A stretch of DNA of 64,000 bases from Lutjanus erythropterus. Its lineage: Eukaryota; Chordata; Actinopteri; Lutjaniformes; Lutjanidae. Positions 1 to 10,712 of the stretch are shown here, piece after piece. The notes below the pieces were generated by a model. It did not search any database and was not told the origin of the DNA. It saw nothing but the letters and a program-made list of their open reading frames with translations. The position numbers and the translations under genes are program-made. Where the stretch lies: the NCBI GenBank assembly GCA_020091685.1, contig CM034603.1:20850715-20914714 (forward strand). Reading direction: 5' to 3'. Positions within the stretch are counted from its first letter, which is position 1; each line of letters opens with the position of its first letter.

Positions 1-59
1 CCCTGTATATACTTTTGAAACCATCCCTTAAATATGTATCAATCACCTCCGTGTTACAG

Positions 60-321
60 GGTCCACCTGGTGATGTCATCCAGCCGCTGCCCATCCAGCA
101 GGCTTCCAGAAAGACCAGGCGACAGGCTGAGATGCAGGGAGACGCCGCAATGCCAGACTACGGCGTAGACGGCGTGGGTATGGAGGGAATGGAGGATGTC
201 TTTGGATCCCTCAACAACCTCAAACAGGACATCGAGCGCATGAAGTTCCCCATGGGCACCCAGGACAACCCTGCCAGGACCTGCAACGACCTGCACCTCA
301 GCCAGCCCGACTACCCAGATG
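60..321 (+). CDS. col11a1: col11a1 exon: end of triple helix, C-telopeptide, start of C-propeptide
   Basis: First of five visible coding exons of a fibrillar collagen. It follows a CAG acceptor (57-59) and starts in phase 0 with two last Gly-X-Y triplets (GPPGDV), then IQPLPI, the telopeptide motif of collagens V and XI. A basic stretch (RKTRR, residues 17-21) precedes MQGDA, where the family is cut by BMP1-type proteinases; the exact site here is inferred. The acidic stretch up to [19 protein letters not shown] forms the trimerising start of the propeptide, and ARTCNDL carries the first propeptide cysteine. The exon ends after base 1 of a glycine codon, donor GTAGGA. Alpha1(XI) is the best fit; alpha1(V) has a longer, different acidic segment. 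All upstream exons are outside the window. Confidence 0.93.
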
Positions 322-1828
322 GTAGGATGACAGGAGACTGTGTTTATCTGAGCATTGACAATCGGATAGAAATCTTTGCATCAGTGCAAGCCAAGTGTGT
401 AATTATCCAAGGGAATAATTTCTGGACCTACTTTTACCGTTTCAGTTCACTAAAATCTCTCTAAACAGTGTCCAGTTGCCAAAATCCTGAAGACAGGGAG
501 AGAGAGAGGAGTTAATAAAAATGCTGACATACTCCTCTGAAGCCCCTTTCACACATGCACTGCAACTCTGCACTTAGATAGATATTACCCAGAGGAGCTC
601 TGTGTGTGAATGCAAATGTCCAAATCAGCTGGATTGGGCAGTAAACATATTTAACCCTACCTGTTCTCTATTCCAAAGTTTAAATAAACCCATGTGTAAA
701 TAGAGTAGGTCATTATCTGGCGAGAATTCACAATGAGCGAGTGGGCGTGTTGATGCCGTTTAGCTGCTTCGCACTCTTTTCTGCTTGCCTGTGTATCACT
801 TTTATTTATTTATTGCTGATATCTCATTTCCACACAGTCAAATAAATTAAAAGTCCTGCTCATAGACAGTAGAAAAAGTGGACAGAGCGTCCAGTTCTGA
901 AAAGTAAAGCCAAGGCAGAAGTGCTTTAATGTCCTTTCTGTCTAATGGCCAGCAGGGGGCGACTTCACTGGTTGCAAAAAAGAAGCCTGATTGTATGGAG
1001 TCAAATATGAAAATGGCAGAGATATGACGGACAAAATGCAAGTGGACTTATCGACTTGAATCATAAACTTGATATCATCACACAGTCATCACTATAGATC
1101 ATCCTCCTCTTCCTGCACGCACTGCGAGTATTTCCAGTGGGTGAGAAAGGCTCTGACACAGACAATCTCCTACATGTGTTAAAGGGCAAATTTGGACAAT
1201 GTGAGGACCTCATTCTCACCACATAGTTCAGAGTTCATATATGAAAATGTCTTGAGTCACCTTCAGATATTACTATGACCTCCCAGCAATTCAGCTTTAC
1301 AGGCAGCAGCAAGTGATTTTGCCTCTCAGGTTACTTACAAGCTGCTCCATCTTAATTCTGGAGGTTGTTGGGCTGCAAGAGAGGAAGACTGCAGGCACGA
1401 CTCAGGGTTAAAACACCTCCTAAACGTGTTAAAGAAAAAATATTTATTATTTATTATTATTATTTATATTTAATGTTCTCTTAAAACAGACTAGGATGAA
1501 TCAGTGATAAGGATGTAAAGGACAGAGCTCTTTGTTGTAAAAACGCTATTTGCTTACAATTGCTTAACCTTAATCTTAATCAGTTTTCAAAATATTCACA
1601 GGTTGATTTTATTTCAGTCCAGTAGCTTTTGAATCGACTAAATGTTGCAGCTCAACCCAATACCCTTGGTAGGAGCAAATTAACAGTTGTTAACCTTCCT
1701 GTAGTGTGGCAGTCTTGTCCATGATTATGTGAACGTTAAATAACAGCAGCTGCATTCACTCTCCAGAAGGCCAAAGCTGTGCTTCACATCGCTTCCTCGG
1801 CTGTGTCACGACTGTGTTTGTCTCTCAG

Positions 1829-1941
1829 GTGAATACTGGATTGATCCAAACCAGGGCTGCATAGGAGACTCCATCAAAGTGTTCTGCAACTTCACAGCAG
1901 GCGGAGAAACATGCATCTACCCAGATAAGAAATCCACAGGA
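1829..1941 (+). CDS. col11a1: col11a1 exon: C-propeptide Cys-rich segment
   Basis: Acceptor CAG at 1826-1828 and donor GTAAGT at 1942. Two bases complete the split glycine, followed by 37 codons beginning [10 protein letters not shown]. It carries three conserved propeptide cysteines (NQGC, KVFC, GETC) and an N-glycosylation sequon CNFTAGG. In fibrillar procollagens this region includes the calcium-binding loop and the inter-chain disulfide cysteines that hold the trimer in the ER before secretion. The NPDQG/DPNQGC-type motif and the phase-1/phase-0 borders match the family exactly. No frameshift or stop is present. Confidence 0.93.
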
Positions 1942-2029
1942 GTAAGTAATGAGCAAATGTTAACATCTGTTATATAGAGAATCAGAGCTGAATCAAATGG
2001 TGTTTCACGCTAATAAAAATGAAGTGATT

Positions 2030-2802
2030 TAAAAGGATAGTTCAGATTATTTGAAGTGGAGTTGTATGAGGCACTTACCAATAGTCAGTGTATTAACTAC
2101 AGTAGATGGCAGTCGACAGGGTCCCAGTTTGGAGAAACAGCAGGAGCACTGATGTAGGAAGATAAACAGTATACTGACTAGCTGCTTAAAAACTCCTGCA
2201 TCAGCTTTATGAATAAAGTTTGCTTACTTGCTTACATACTTACTTTGGACAGGGTCTGCAGCAAAATGTCTTGTAGCCACCTAAAAAGATACAGCTAAAA
2301 AAAATCAATATCAGTTGAAAAGTGTTTGCTATATTTAGAACATTTTCACCGCTTTGCTTTGCTGTCAGAGAGCCTTCTGTGACAGGAAAATACTGTTATA
2401 TAAGCCAAATATTGCTCTCTCCAAAGCAACCAAACTCCATAGACAAAATCAATAATTTTACCATGCAGAATACAGGAATTGCTGGTCTTCCGCTGCCTTA
2501 ATCAGTGAGTTTGATGGTGTTGTTTTGTGAATCAGAACTAACCTTTTAAAACACAGATGTCACACAACAACATAAACAAAGTAATCAATCAAGGAAGCGG
2601 TAGACCAGCAGCTCACATATCCTGCAGGGCAGAATTACTGATTTTGAGTCTGGATGAGCAAGAGAGAGCAATGTTTGGATTATACAGTATTACAGCAGTT
2701 TCCCAAAAATAAAGGCTGTAAAACATTCTAAATATAGCACCATCTATTGGAGATAATACACTGACAATGGATAAGTACTTCAAACAACCCCACTTTGTGG
2801 GA
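2030..2802. mobile_element. MITE in col11a1 intron (TIR type TTGAAGTGG..TTGTATGAGG)
   Basis: The left end (2049-2096) and the reverse complement of the right end (about 2752-2800) share most of their bases over about 45 positions, including TTGAAG, the TTACCA/TTATCC block and AGTCAGTGTATTA. This is a long terminal inverted repeat. No coding capacity is seen between them. I recognise the end sequence as a common fish non-autonomous DNA element but do not assign a database name. It occupies most of the 959-bp intron between the second and third visible col11a1 exons. Confidence 0.7.
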
Positions 2803-2900
2803 GCTGTTTGCAGCTATTTAACTAAGATCTGTTTACGGCTATGATGGTATAAACCTGTCTAACTGTCATTAACTACATTTTTTCTTGGTTTTTATTATAG

Positions 2901-2969
2901 GTTAGAATATCCAACTGGCCAAAGGAGGCTCCAGGTTCATGGTTCAGTGAATTTAAACGTGGCAAAATT
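2901..2969 (+). CDS. col11a1: col11a1 exon: C-propeptide, 69-bp exon
   Basis: Short phase-0 exon of 23 codons ([18 protein letters not shown] then KRGKI) between acceptor TTATAG and donor GTGAGT. The motif [12 protein letters not shown] is a signature of collagen V/XI propeptides. VRIS followed by NWPKE is nearer to alpha1(XI) than to the ARITSWPKE of alpha1(V). It is separated by a 959-bp intron upstream, largely filled by a MITE, and a 312-bp pyrimidine-rich intron downstream. Confidence 0.92.
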
Positions 2970-3281
2970 GTGAGTCAGCTCACTTTTTACTCACTTATTT
3001 CCTTTTCCGTTACATCCCAGCCCACTTTTCCACACTTTTTACATTAGATAAGTTTTCAGTTTTTGTCACATTCACAATAACTCTTTTCCACCAGTCATTC
3101 TTTCCTAACCTGCCTTCCTCTGCAATATATCTCCTTCCATTACCTTTCTCATCCTTCCTTTTCTTAATTAACTCCTTACCCTCTCATCGGTCCTTTTATT
3201 TACCTTTACATTTTTCTTCACCATTTGTCCTCTTTTCTCTTCTCATTCCCTTCATCTTCCTCTCCCTCTGTCTGTCTCCAG

Positions 3282-3515
3282 TTGAACTACGTCGACATGG
3301 GAGAGAGCACAATCAACACGGTGCAGATGACCTTCCTGAAGCTGCTGAGCTCCTCGGCACGGCAGAACTTCACCTACATTTGCCATCAGTCTGCGGCCTG
3401 GTACGACGCCAAGGCTGACAACTATGACAAGGCGCTGCGCTTCCTGGGCTCCAACGATGAGGAGATGTCTTACGACAATAATCCCTTCATCAAGCCGCTG
3501 ATGGACGGCTGCTCG
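3282..3515 (+). CDS. col11a1: col11a1 exon: C-propeptide chain-recognition core
   Basis: Phase-0 exon of 78 codons after a long polypyrimidine tract and CAG, donor GTAAAC. It contains [19 protein letters not shown] with a second glycosylation sequon (NFT), then [28 protein letters not shown] and DGCS. These are the conserved C-propeptide blocks that fold the globular COLFI domain and select partner chains during trimer formation. The variable stretch [13 protein letters not shown] differs from the human LSYLDVEGNSINM, as expected for the divergent part of the domain. Two more propeptide cysteines (ICHQ, DGC) are present. Confidence 0.94.
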
Positions 3516-3739
3516 GTAAACACTCAGTTTCAAACTTTCAGCATGCAACTAAACTTTTTTCTAAATCCCATGAAATCCCATTAATCCTCACAAACATGTC
3601 AACTACAAAAATGTCATACAACAAAATTAACACTGGTTCACACCAGAAACATCAATGGATCAAATGCAAAATCTTGGTTAAGAAAGCATATGCAGTTTTG
3701 ATTTAAACTGTGTTTGTAAGGGTTTGTAATTAATGTGGA

Positions 3740-5110
3740 CAGTAAAGCTAAAACGATTGATTGATGAGATGATTAACTGATCAGTTGATCAACAACTGCA
3801 ACTTTAATTGATTAATGGCTTAAAATGCCAAATATTCACTGTTCCATTCTCTCAAATGTGAATATTTGATGGCTTTTATGATTTTTTTTTACCTCTTTTT
3901 GATTTTGAATGGAATATGTTTTGGTTTTTGTAGGGATGCACAGTATTGGATCTTTGCCAGTATCCACATTTTCTAACTCATTTCGTCTGATACCAGTACA
4001 TGCACGTTTTTTCATGTTTTCACTTTTAAATTTTTAAATGCAGAACTCAAGTCTCTCCTGTAGTAGAATTAAAATATGATTATACCTGCTGTTATCGTGA
4101 TTGCTGGCACCGGCAGATGCAGACATTAAATGCATTGCTTTTTAAAATGTACATATTCATTTGGCAAATACTGCTGACGTTTTTTGTTTTTACTGCTGCC
4201 TGTTTTTGTTTGTTCTTCACATCTTTGTCATAATGATGAGGATGACAGCAATTACATTTGTAGTGTTGAAGGAATGTGATTTGGCCCCATCTTGCATGAA
4301 CAATGTGAGCAATCGTTAAAAATAGCAACTCAGCTATCCTTCATCACGGGCACGGTCACGTCGCACGCTCACAATTAAAGCATCATCTTATCGACCTGTC
4401 ATATCATCAGAAAGGCCAACACTGATTAAAGCATAACGTGTAACATTTCTGAATGAAAATGTCTAAAAATGCTGGACATATGTTATGTATTTTGTTGAGT
4501 TAAATTATCCCAAATGATTTCAACAATGGTCAAACCCAGACAAATCTATGATTAATCAAAGTAATGGTGCATTTCCTTGCTAGGATCTAGTTTATAATAA
4601 CATCCTTGAAAACATGGGATAAGTTGGGTTTGTCACAGAGTAAGGATGGAAGTTGTCCAACGTCACTAAAAGTAACATGAATAAAACTTTAATATTCATA
4701 TCAGAGAGATTTTCATCAGCTATGATGGTTGTTTAACAATGAAGAAAACAACTCCCATGATCCTCCTCTGCTTTAGATGTCATTAAATTACATATTTTGT
4801 TACAGTTTTAATGTGAGACGGACCTGTCAACAAACCTCGGCATCTTTTAAGTTTAAAGCTTTTATATAATACCAGTGACATGCTGTTATAATTATGCATT
4901 CCTTGTGTTTTGATTCTCTGTCAGACAAAACAAACAATGTTAAGATGATACCTGCAGCTTTAGGAATCTGTGATGAGCGGTTTTTACTATTTTACAACAC
5001 GAAATGGCTCAAATGATTAATCAAATAATAAAAAGATAATAGGTAATAGAGATAATAGATAATAGGCAATTAACCACTAATGACAATATTCATGAGTTGC
5101 AACCCTAGTG
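3740..5110. mobile_element. Composite of degraded DNA-transposon copies in the last col11a1 intron
   Basis: The block opens with a TAATCGA-type palindromic element (about 3745-3850). It is interrupted at 3933 by a hAT-like end (TAGGGATGCACAGTATTGG) and closes at about 5108 with AGTTGCAACCCTAG, the complement of the widespread fish end CTAGGGCTGCAACT. Within it, about 4600-4860 resembles the sequence near 35280-35560 in olfm3 intron 4 (shared words around CAACTCCCATGATCC and GAGACGGACC). Boundaries of the individual copies are uncertain. Confidence 0.5.
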
Positions 5111-5448
5111 GGAAGTCTATGGAATAGCTTTTTGTTGATTTAATGGAAGTTTAAACTTTTTCTTCTGAGACTCAGACAATTGTTAGACAGACAGATGAAA
5201 AAAACACTGTTTAAATAATTTCATCTTATTTGTTTTGGGAAGCCCAAGGTGACACTTTCAGATTGTTTACTTTGTTCAATTAACTTTCCAAACCCTAAGA
5301 TATTTACGTAGGAAATCTTCACATTTGAGAGACTGGTTATCAAAACCATTGTTGTTTAAACAATGACAATGAATGAGCACTAATTTGTACCAACAATACA
5401 ATCAGATTTCTGCTCTTCCAAGTGAAGCATAAGATATTATATTATCTG

Positions 5449-5510
5449 TCCATCCACTCATCCATTTTCTATAACTGCTTTTCAAGGTGATCGGGGCTCA
5501 CTGTGGAAAA
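5449..5510. repeat. Dispersed fish repeat fragment (CCATCCATTTTCTATAAC type)
   Basis: Contains TCCATCCACTCATCCATTTT followed by CTATAACTGCTT. This is a word seen as dispersed repeat fragments in many fish genomes. It lies about 190 bases before the last col11a1 exon. Confidence 0.4.
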
Positions 5511-5698
5511 AACAGAGTTACACAGTAAAAGTACACAGTCAGTAAAAAAGATTCGGAAAAAACAATAAATTGAGATTAAAAAGAAACAGGAAGAGGGAGA
5601 TGCAGAGGGCATAAAGGAGTGTTTAAATCTGTCTTTTTGAAACACCTTTTCACCACAAAACTGAATAGCGTCTTCTTGTCTGTCCTCTGTGTCCGCAG

Positions 5699-5845
5699 CT
5701 GAAGCAGGGCTATTCAAAGACGGTGATGGAGATCAACACTCCCCGCATCGACCAGTTGCCCATCATTGACGTCATGCTGAATGACTTTGGGGAATCCAAC
5801 CAGAGGTTCGGCTTCGAGGTCGGCCCCGTCTGTTTCCTCGGCTAG
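5699..5845 (+). CDS. col11a1: col11a1 terminal coding exon with stop
   Basis: Last coding exon, 48 codons plus TAG at 5843-5845, after acceptor CGCAG. It reads [19 protein letters not shown] and ends [11 protein letters not shown], the standard C-terminus of the clade-B fibrillar collagens V and XI. The final cysteine is the seventh of the visible propeptide. In total the window encodes the last 274 residues of the procollagen. Family knowledge: collagen XI heterotrimers nucleate thin cartilage fibrils, and human COL11A1 changes cause Stickler and Marshall syndromes. Reading frame, length and exon borders are all normal, so the gene appears intact here. Confidence 0.94.
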   Translation: MKQGYSKTVMEINTPRIDQLPIIDVMLNDFGESNQRFGFEVGPVCFLG

Positions 5846-6433
5846 ACGCGCCCGGACTCCCCGCTGAAGGACAGGGTCAGAGGGTACATATGTAACACCC
5901 ACACGCTGAGATCCGACAACCTTTACCTTCTCTCCCCGCGAAGCAAAAAAAAAACACCTGTGTTTTCTTTTGTTGCCGAGAAGATCCACTCACGCCCCGG
6001 AGAAGAAGAGTGCCCCGAGGCCCTGTCATGAAAGCACTGACCAGGGGAAACTACTCCTCGCCCTTGTAGGGCCAGAATCACATGACTTTAACTTACATGT
6101 AGTGATGATGGGAGTGACATCAGGAAAAGGACATTTGATGCCGTGGCGGACAGTGGCGCACTTTCAGCAACAGAGAGAGGATCCACTCACCCCAAGCCCC
6201 ATCCTCCCTTGTCCTTCCCCTCCCACCCACCACGCCTCCCTCTCTGGATGCTCCAGGTGCTGCTCTGAATACAACCACAGAGGTGCTTTTGTGCAGAATC
6301 ACAAAACACTCAAAGGTGCTACAAAAAAGTGCTTTTTGATAAAACTGTAATTATTATTATTATTTTGTACAATATTGTTCCTTTCCGAATCCACTCTTAA
6401 AAACTTGCATGTGCCCCAGCTCTTAAAAGTTTA

Positions 6434-6439
6434 AATAAA
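6434..6439 (+). terminator. Candidate polyadenylation signal AATAAA, col11a1 proximal
   Basis: Canonical hexamer about 590 bases after the col11a1 stop codon, in an A/T-rich context. It is one of two good candidates. Confidence 0.4.
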
Positions 6440-7329
6440 TATATAGAAATCAACCCAATGAATATATTTGACGTGTGTTAAAAACAAATTTGTTAAGAAA
6501 TATAATGTCTCTTAAAAACATTCCAATTTGTAAGTATAAAATAATCCTTTTGTAAATAATATAACTTTCAATATTTGATTTTTATGAGAGCAAACCAAAC
6601 TGGAACACAACACCTCTAAAACTCGAAAAGCATTTTGTCCTTTTTCATGACCAAACCAGCTGGTATTACCATCAGGATATGAAGCCATAATAAAATGAGA
6701 TAGTAATATAAATATTGTAAGAAAGGGCTTATTCTTCCACACTTTAGTCATCCAGATGTTATTCTGTACCTCAGTGCCTTTAAAAAATGTGGACATATTT
6801 CAACCGTGTTTGTATCTTGATAACACAATCAAGTCTGAACATTATTTGTGGTGGCAAACTTACGTAGAAAAAAAAAAAACATTTTTGTGTTGTTTTTTTT
6901 TAATTCACAAAAAGCCCTGTCGATTTTCTTCTTTGTAACAATGAACAAAATGTTTTCATGTGCCTTGACTTGTTCAATCAAAAATATTAAAACTGGATTC
7001 TGAAAAATGTCGGGTTGAATGTCTGTATTGTTGGAATGATTACACTCTTTTTGTGATTCTGCGCCGCCTTATACATATTATCACCTTCCTTGGCCATGAT
7101 AATTTAAGATTAGGAGGATTAGTGGTTCCGAGTGTTTGGGTTCATGTGATTGATTCTTCTGAGCCCAGGCACTGTGATCTCTTCCAGTTTCTGTCTCTGA
7201 CTCAGATTTGATTTTGATCAAGATCTGTTTGCATCTCCACCTCTTCAGCTTAAAGCTATGATAACCTCACTTCAGAGCCGCTTTCAAACCTGTGTAATTA
7301 CAGTATGTTTACAACCTATGTACAACTGA

Positions 7330-7335
7330 AATAAA
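7330..7335 (+). terminator. Candidate polyadenylation signal AATAAA, col11a1 distal
   Basis: Canonical hexamer followed within 10 bases by a GT-rich stretch (TGTTTGGTGC), the usual downstream element. It lies about 1.5 kb after the stop and before the first intergenic transposon copies. Confidence 0.45.
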
Positions 7336-7677
7336 TGTTTGGTGCTTTGCCAAATGCACACTGCAATCGTTTGCATTCACTTGCAGCTTATAATTATATA
7401 TTTATAGCAAATTGACTCTATAGAAGCAGTGTATTGAGCCAAAATGCATGGTCACACAATGCATGTCTGCAGAGAGCTCACTGTATGTGCCAACACTGGA
7501 TAACAACAACACTTTCCTGATTAGGTGTTTTTACTGCACCACTGGCTTCTGTATAAAACACAGTCAGACCACATGTCAAGACATAAATTCTTTACTGTAC
7601 AGCAAGAAAAAACTAGGAAAAATCTTTTTGTTTTTTATATTTTTTTATTCCCGCCTCCAGTGATGCCCAGTGATTAC

Positions 7678-8950
7678 CAGGGGTGGAAGTAATGAATTAC
7701 AACTATTCACGTTACTGAACGTAAGTCATTTTTATGGGGTACTTGTATTTTTTCAAGTCTGTAATTTTATTATTGCTTAAAGGTCAGGTGTGTAACATTT
7801 CAGGGGATCTATTAGCAGAATAGGACAGAAATGGAATATAACATCCAGAAGTACAGGATGTTTTTACGGGTGTGTATTCACCTGAAGATAAGAATCATTG
7901 TGTTTTTGTTACCTTAAAATGAACTGTTTACAGAGGGCATGGATGAAACGTCATGTTTCTGCTGTATATATATTTATATTAATTCAACTCAGTTCATAGT
8001 TATTTTACTGTTAACAATGACATTTTAATAAATAATGTGTTGTAATACAATAATTTATGTTATTTGATCATTAGTTTGTGTATTATAAAATAAAAATTAT
8101 ATTTTGTATAGCTGATAGGAGTCGATAAAGAGCTTTCACCTGCTGCGCAGTAACCGCCCAACAACCACCTACCTGTAATAGTGTTCCCCCATAAAAAGCA
8201 AAGCATTTCTAAAGGCTGTAAAGAACATCTATAACAACAACATATATACCAGCTTGAAAATCTCTATATGTGAACATGTTTCTGATAAAGTTAGGAGGGA
8301 AAAACATTCCTTCATTGTGAAATTAGACTTTAGTCATTGGTTCCACAAGTAGAGCGTGTTGTTTTTCATGGCTGGCGCCATGTTGGACAGCTCCGGGTAC
8401 TCAGGTCAGACACCACCAGCATTATCAGCTCCTCTATTTTTTCTCCTTTCTGACCCGCTAGGCCCGCCTCCTTCTGTTTGATTGGCCAAAGCCAGGTGAT
8501 CGGTACAGTGAGCGACAGAGCAAAACTACCACAGTCTAATGGTTAGTACTCCTTACTAATTATCATTTCATTGTTTGTTATCACTGGAATAACTATTAAG
8601 TGAAATTTAAATTTAATTAAATATCAATTTACCATTTATTAATGCTGGTTATTATAAAGTGTTTCCACGTAAGGTAGCCTGTAAGGCAAAGAGGCCAATG
8701 AAAATCATGAAATATGGATGAAAAAAACGCTGCAGCAGGCTCAAGTTTAAAGAAGTGACCATGACCACAGAACAACAGGAGCAATTTAGCAGGAAAATAT
8801 TTGGAGACACAGAAACCCCTTTCGACTGAATGCTTGCTATTGATAATGCATTAAGTTATAAGGTAACTAATACTAGTAGTACTTGTAGTGGAGTATTTTT
8901 TCTTTAATGTAAGAGTACTTCTACTTGAGTACAGATTTTCAGCACCACTG
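7678..8950. mobile_element. hAT-like non-autonomous element with nested MITE
   Basis: The left end CAGGGGTGGAAG and the right end CAGCACCACTG form imperfect terminal inverted repeats. The flanks GTGATTAC (7670-7677) and GTTATCAC (8951-8958) agree at 6 of 8 bases, as expected for an old 8-bp hAT target duplication. From about 7779 a second element begins (TTAAAGGTCAGGTGTGTAAC), a TTAA-associated fish MITE end, so this copy is a host for a later insertion. No transposase frame is visible. Confidence 0.65.
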
Positions 8951-8958
8951 GTTATCAC

Positions 8959-10430
8959 ACATTGTTGATGTTCTGTGTGACTATAATGCAAAACTGCTGT
9001 AACCCTTTCAGCAATTCAAACCATGACAAAAACTGAAGGTTTCAAGTTTCTGATACAGTGCAAATCAATTTATATAAATCAATCCATGTGTTGTGTCATT
9101 CAGTTCATTTCAATCTATCTACATACAGACACACAGCAGAGACGGGTTGCACATTTCTCACATACATCTCTCTCTGTTTTGTGTGATTCTCTGGAGTCCC
9201 GTTCTTTATGTTAAAATGAATTGCTCACAGGTATCACATGAAGTGTAATTTACCACATAATCATACATAATAATAGCGCATAGAGCGTTTCTCTGTGCTG
9301 AAGAGTCCACAACAAATGCAAATTGACAGTAATTATCTTTTCTTCCCAGGGAGTTTGTCATTTTAGCAGTGGCGAGTGTGAAGGAACAGATTACGTTTAT
9401 GATAATGAAGGATGTAAACCGTGGGATAGATTTTACAAAATAGACGTTAGGCAGCACTGAATGATGATGATTTTCCATCACTTCAGAAACAGTAAAAACA
9501 AAGATTCTGCTTCGTGTTTTTTGCGCATGTCTTCCTGTACTGTTATGTTTACTTCATTTTTAAAGGTTTTAGGGTTGCATCAGAATAAAGAGGCAAATCT
9601 TAAAAGTGATCTCATCATGAAAGTGTTTGAGTTCTGTAGGAAACAATTCAAAATGAGAAAGAGTCAGAGCATACATTTTTCATCCTTACCAACATTTCTT
9701 TCCATGCAGTTGCAGAGTATCTGAGCTTTCAACACCTACTTTTGACTCATCTATGACAAAAATGGCACAAGACAATAATAAAAAAGGCTCATTGCCATGT
9801 TTAAACAATTACTAAATGTTTATGATCATTAATTTGTTCCATTAGAACTGGACTATAATTCTCTGTCATGACAACTCCATAAACATGTCATGGCAGGCCT
9901 CACACAGGCTACAGTAATAAAAGTGTTATTACAGCATCAAAAGTAACAACATACTCTTGGCTGCCATTAAACATTTATGTAGCTGTAATGGAAATTTATA
10001 CTGTTTTTGTGATTATAAGCAGTGTCTTACACTGTCTTTTAGTTGAGAAGAGAGGGTGACACTTTGATTTTTCTGTTTCTTATGTGAAAGTGTTCAACAG
10101 TCAGTAAATATGACCTCTACTGCAGCCGACTTAAATGTAACAGAAGGGATCGTGTGGTGTGTGTAACAATGGGAGGTCTGTTTCTAGTTAAACGCTGCAA
10201 GAAAACCAGTAACATTTGGATAGTAAATAAAATGAGAGCGAAACATCAGGAAACAGTGGTGCCTCTGAAGAGAAGTTGCTTGCTTTTAGGAATTTTAAAT
10301 GTTGTCAAGGGATTTTTCATCTTACTTGTAGTAAGATGAGTGGGACGGGAGTCATTCTTCTGGGACTGGGATGGGAAAGGATTTTTTTTTTACTCTTCCA
10401 TAAGTGAACTGCCACTCCAGTGTCACCTTC
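8959..10430. other. Intergenic stretch, mostly non-repetitive
   Basis: No gene is supported. The open frames are short, overlap on both strands and lack recognisable domains. The part near 9210-9470 looks constrained in character, with regular composition, few simple repeats and a tight transcription-factor motif block at 9316-9335 described separately. Confidence 0.5.
9316..9335 (+). promoter_or_regulatory. Candidate enhancer core: POU octamer, MEIS and homeodomain motifs abutting
   Basis: ATGCAAAT (9316-9323), TGACAG (9324-9329) and TAATTA (9330-9335) sit directly next to each other. These are consensus sites for POU, MEIS/TALE and Q50 homeodomain proteins. The motifs are seen directly; enhancer function is inferred. 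It lies between col11a1 and olfm3 in a repeat-poor segment. Confidence 0.4.
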
Positions 10431-10460
10431 TGCTAACAACAATGGATGATCTTGCATAAT

Positions 10461-10712
10461 TGGGTCATAATTTCTAGAAACAGACGTTGTTGCTGACTTC
10501 TTCTTTTTCTTGTGGCATGCACTGCAACCGGCTACTGGTTACGGCTACCAAGGTGCTCCACTGTTAAGTTTTTCAAATGTGTTTTTGGCACTTTGAGCAC
10601 CACAAGCAGTGCGTCATCTTAGTCCCGTGATATTTGAGAGCTGGCTGACATCTCTACTGCTGACATCTCCAAAAGTCAGCAACTCACACCAGAACAACCT
10701 AGACGGATAAAT
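10461..10712. repeat. Partial copy of the MITE family seen at 27251-28717
   Basis: The stretch from GGTCATAATTTCTAGAAACA to CAACTCACACCAGAACAACC matches the order of words in the copy near 28498-28650 (GGTCATGATTTCTGGAAA, GACCAATATCTCCAAAACTC, GCAACTCACACAAAACCAG). The terminal repeats are missing, so this is an internal fragment. Confidence 0.6.

Larger units (their letters stand above)
5846..7340 (+). other. col11a1: col11a1 3' UTR (approximate extent)
   Basis: Non-repetitive DNA follows the stop. Two AATAAA hexamers could define alternative ends: 6434-6439 and 7330-7335. The second lies just before the sequence becomes repeat-rich, so a UTR of about 0.6 or 1.5 kb is plausible. The true cleavage site cannot be fixed from sequence alone. 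The open frames of 60-126 codons in this stretch have no recognisable content and sit inside the UTR. Confidence 0.55.

Noticed and set aside
60..5845. Collagen alpha1(V) (col5a1) as the identity of the first gene
   Set aside because: Both share most propeptide motifs, but the acidic telopeptide segment, VRIS..WPKE, FLKLL..ARQNFTY and EVGPVCFLG fit alpha1(XI) better, and the neighbour is olfm3. COL5A1 is instead linked to OLFM1.
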